Source of the DNA: Bipalium vagum
Taxonomy: Eukaryota; Platyhelminthes; Tricladida; Geoplanidae
Direction: 5' to 3'
DNA: 21,660 nt
NCBI GenBank assembly: GCA_037834085.1
Contig: JBBMKC010233834.1
Span: 1 to 21,660, forward strand
Under the pieces are notes generated by a model. It searched no databases. It was not told the origin of the DNA and saw nothing but the letters and a program-made list of their open reading frames with translations. Positions 20,500 to 21,660 of the stretch are shown here, piece by piece. Numbering within the stretch: the first letter of the stretch is position 1; every line of letters begins with the position of its first letter. The position numbers and the translations under genes are program-made.

Positions 20500-21509
20500 G
20501 TAACTTTTATTATTAAGATATTCTAAAAAGCCTAAAAAATGTCCTCAACTCTAGAAGCCATATCTTTTCCACCAAATCTACAACGATTATAAAAAAAAAT
20601 TAATTTTTTATATAATAGGTTGAGGAACACCATTTGAGAATGGCGCAAGTGCTTGAGTGTGATACCCAAATATGAAACCACTTTCTAAAACCTCTTTTTG
20701 TGATCTTACCCTATTTTTCTAAAAGGTGAGGTCAAATCTCTCCATTGAATAGACGGAAATGGAAAGTAAACATGGCTGATTAAACTGTTTTAAATATAAA
20801 CGAACACCCTAAGGCTTTCTGTAGATTATTTCTCCTATCTTTTAAACTCCTGTCAGGTCGACCAAGGTCTTCGGACTGCTGATTTTCTTCCCGTACTACA
20901 AAGTAAAGGTCAATAACCCCTTTAATTTTTCATTGTAAGGATAACACTGGTTTATTTCGTAGAAAAACGTGCACCTTCCAGCGTCAGTTTTTATTTCTTC
21001 ATTTCTTCATTTTTTTGTATTATGCTATTCCGTTTTAAAAGACTTTACAGTTAGTGTCAGCAGAAGATTGTGGACTTATTTATCATTTTCATTCTACTTC
21101 AATGGGGATATTTAGTGAATCAGAGCTGCTCCCTTTGCTTGAGAAATTTCAGGAAAATGTTAAAAATAATTGATAATTAAGTGATTGATGGAGGAAGAAA
21201 GAAGAAATTTCTTGGCAGAGACTTCACTTAATTATAACTTAAGCCATTTGTGATAAGCTCTGTTTATGATAATATATTACCTTTAGTCTCTGTCACCCCT
21301 GCAGTTTCTAATAAAAATCGAAATAATTACAGAAAATAATGTTAATTAATAATATCACAGCATTTCTCCGAAACGGTGTTGGGTTAAATTAATTTTTACG
21401 ATCATTTGAGTAATTGTTTCTATCACTGAAGAAAATAATCGATTTGCTGACAAAAGGAAAGTTAATACTCATAACTGTTCTATTTATTATTAGGATTTAT
21501 TAACATTTA
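20500..21509 (+). other. Start of the next intron of the receptor gene
   Basis: Begins with the exon B donor GTAACTTT. No downstream exon matching the continuing receptor domain (the AYDGIW region) was found up to the window end, so the intron is at least 1.16 kb. Confidence 0.65.
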
Positions 21510-21530
21510 AATAATAATAATAATAATAAT
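21510..21530 (+). repeat. (AAT)7 microsatellite
   Basis: Seven perfect AAT units, about 18 bp before the 12-bp array. Confidence 0.95.
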
Positions 21531-21547
21531 CAAGCTAATAATTTTAA

Positions 21548-21660
21548 TTTTAATATTCATTTTAATATTCATTTTAATATTCATTTTAATATTATTTTTA
21601 ATATTATTTTTAATATTATTTTTAATATTATTTTTAATATTATTTTTAATATTATTTTTA
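21548..21660 (+). repeat. 12-bp tandem array running off the window end
   Basis: Three units of TTTTAATATTCA (21548-21583) are followed by six units of TTTTAATATTAT (21584-21655) and a partial unit. Period 12 is exact throughout. The two variants are in separate blocks, as expected if a mutated unit was then amplified. Confidence 0.95.

Noticed and set aside
20619-20674. Possible next exon after an AATAG acceptor (VEEHHLRMAQVLE)
   Set aside because: It does not resemble the receptor sequence expected after exon B, hits a stop quickly and has no good donor.
1-21660. CRISPR arrays, tRNA or rRNA genes, bacterial operons, LTR or other virus-like elements
   Set aside because: I saw no spaced direct repeats of CRISPR type, no cloverleaf with a convincing B box, no long ORFs and no reverse transcriptase, integrase or capsid motifs on either strand.

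Overview
The window reads as AT-rich animal DNA (roughly 70-75% A+T by eye) from the interior of one long-intron gene. There are no compact operon-like ORFs, rRNA or tRNA genes. Instead there are two short spliced exons and many decayed Tc1/mariner-superfamily DNA transposons. The mariner repertoire, low GC and intron structure fit an arthropod; a parasitic copepod of the sea-louse type is my best guess, but that is an inference.

Host gene (+ strand). Exon A (10669-10734, 22 codons) and exon B (20314-20499, 62 codons) are bounded by AG and GT splice sites and are both in phase 0. They join across a 9,579-bp intron into 84 residues resembling the extracellular Venus-flytrap lobe of a GABA-B receptor, a class C GPCR. 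The match looks closer to subunit 2-type receptors than to subunit 1. I found no earlier exon in the first 10.6 kb and no later exon in the last 1.1 kb, so the flanking introns probably run past both window edges.

Transposon load. One near full-length mariner (18548-19796, 1,249 bp, 29-bp TIRs with one mismatch, TA duplication) carries a broken DD34D transposase on the minus strand. Older fragments are an IS630/Tc1-like DD34E piece (about 4024-4400, +), a mariner 3' end with its TIR (about 6431-6624, +), an atypical DD34D piece (about 8870-9425, -), mariner 5' halves (about 13900-14395 and 15905-16515, -) and two weaker Tc1-like pieces (about 12905-13105 and 17420-17610, -). All pieces from 8.8 kb rightward are antisense to the host gene.

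Other structure. The first 70 bases hold an inverted/direct repeat that looks like the end of an element cut by the window edge. The last 113 bases are a 12-bp tandem array with two segregated unit variants. There are three extremely AT-rich tracts (about 3361-3860, 14930-15270, 19840-20310) and a GC-elevated block at 8369-8500 that may be a decayed antisense exon or a tRNA-derived repeat. I see no CRISPR, no virus-like element and no clear novel system; the most notable item is the divergent GABA-B-type receptor gene with its transposon-filled intron.
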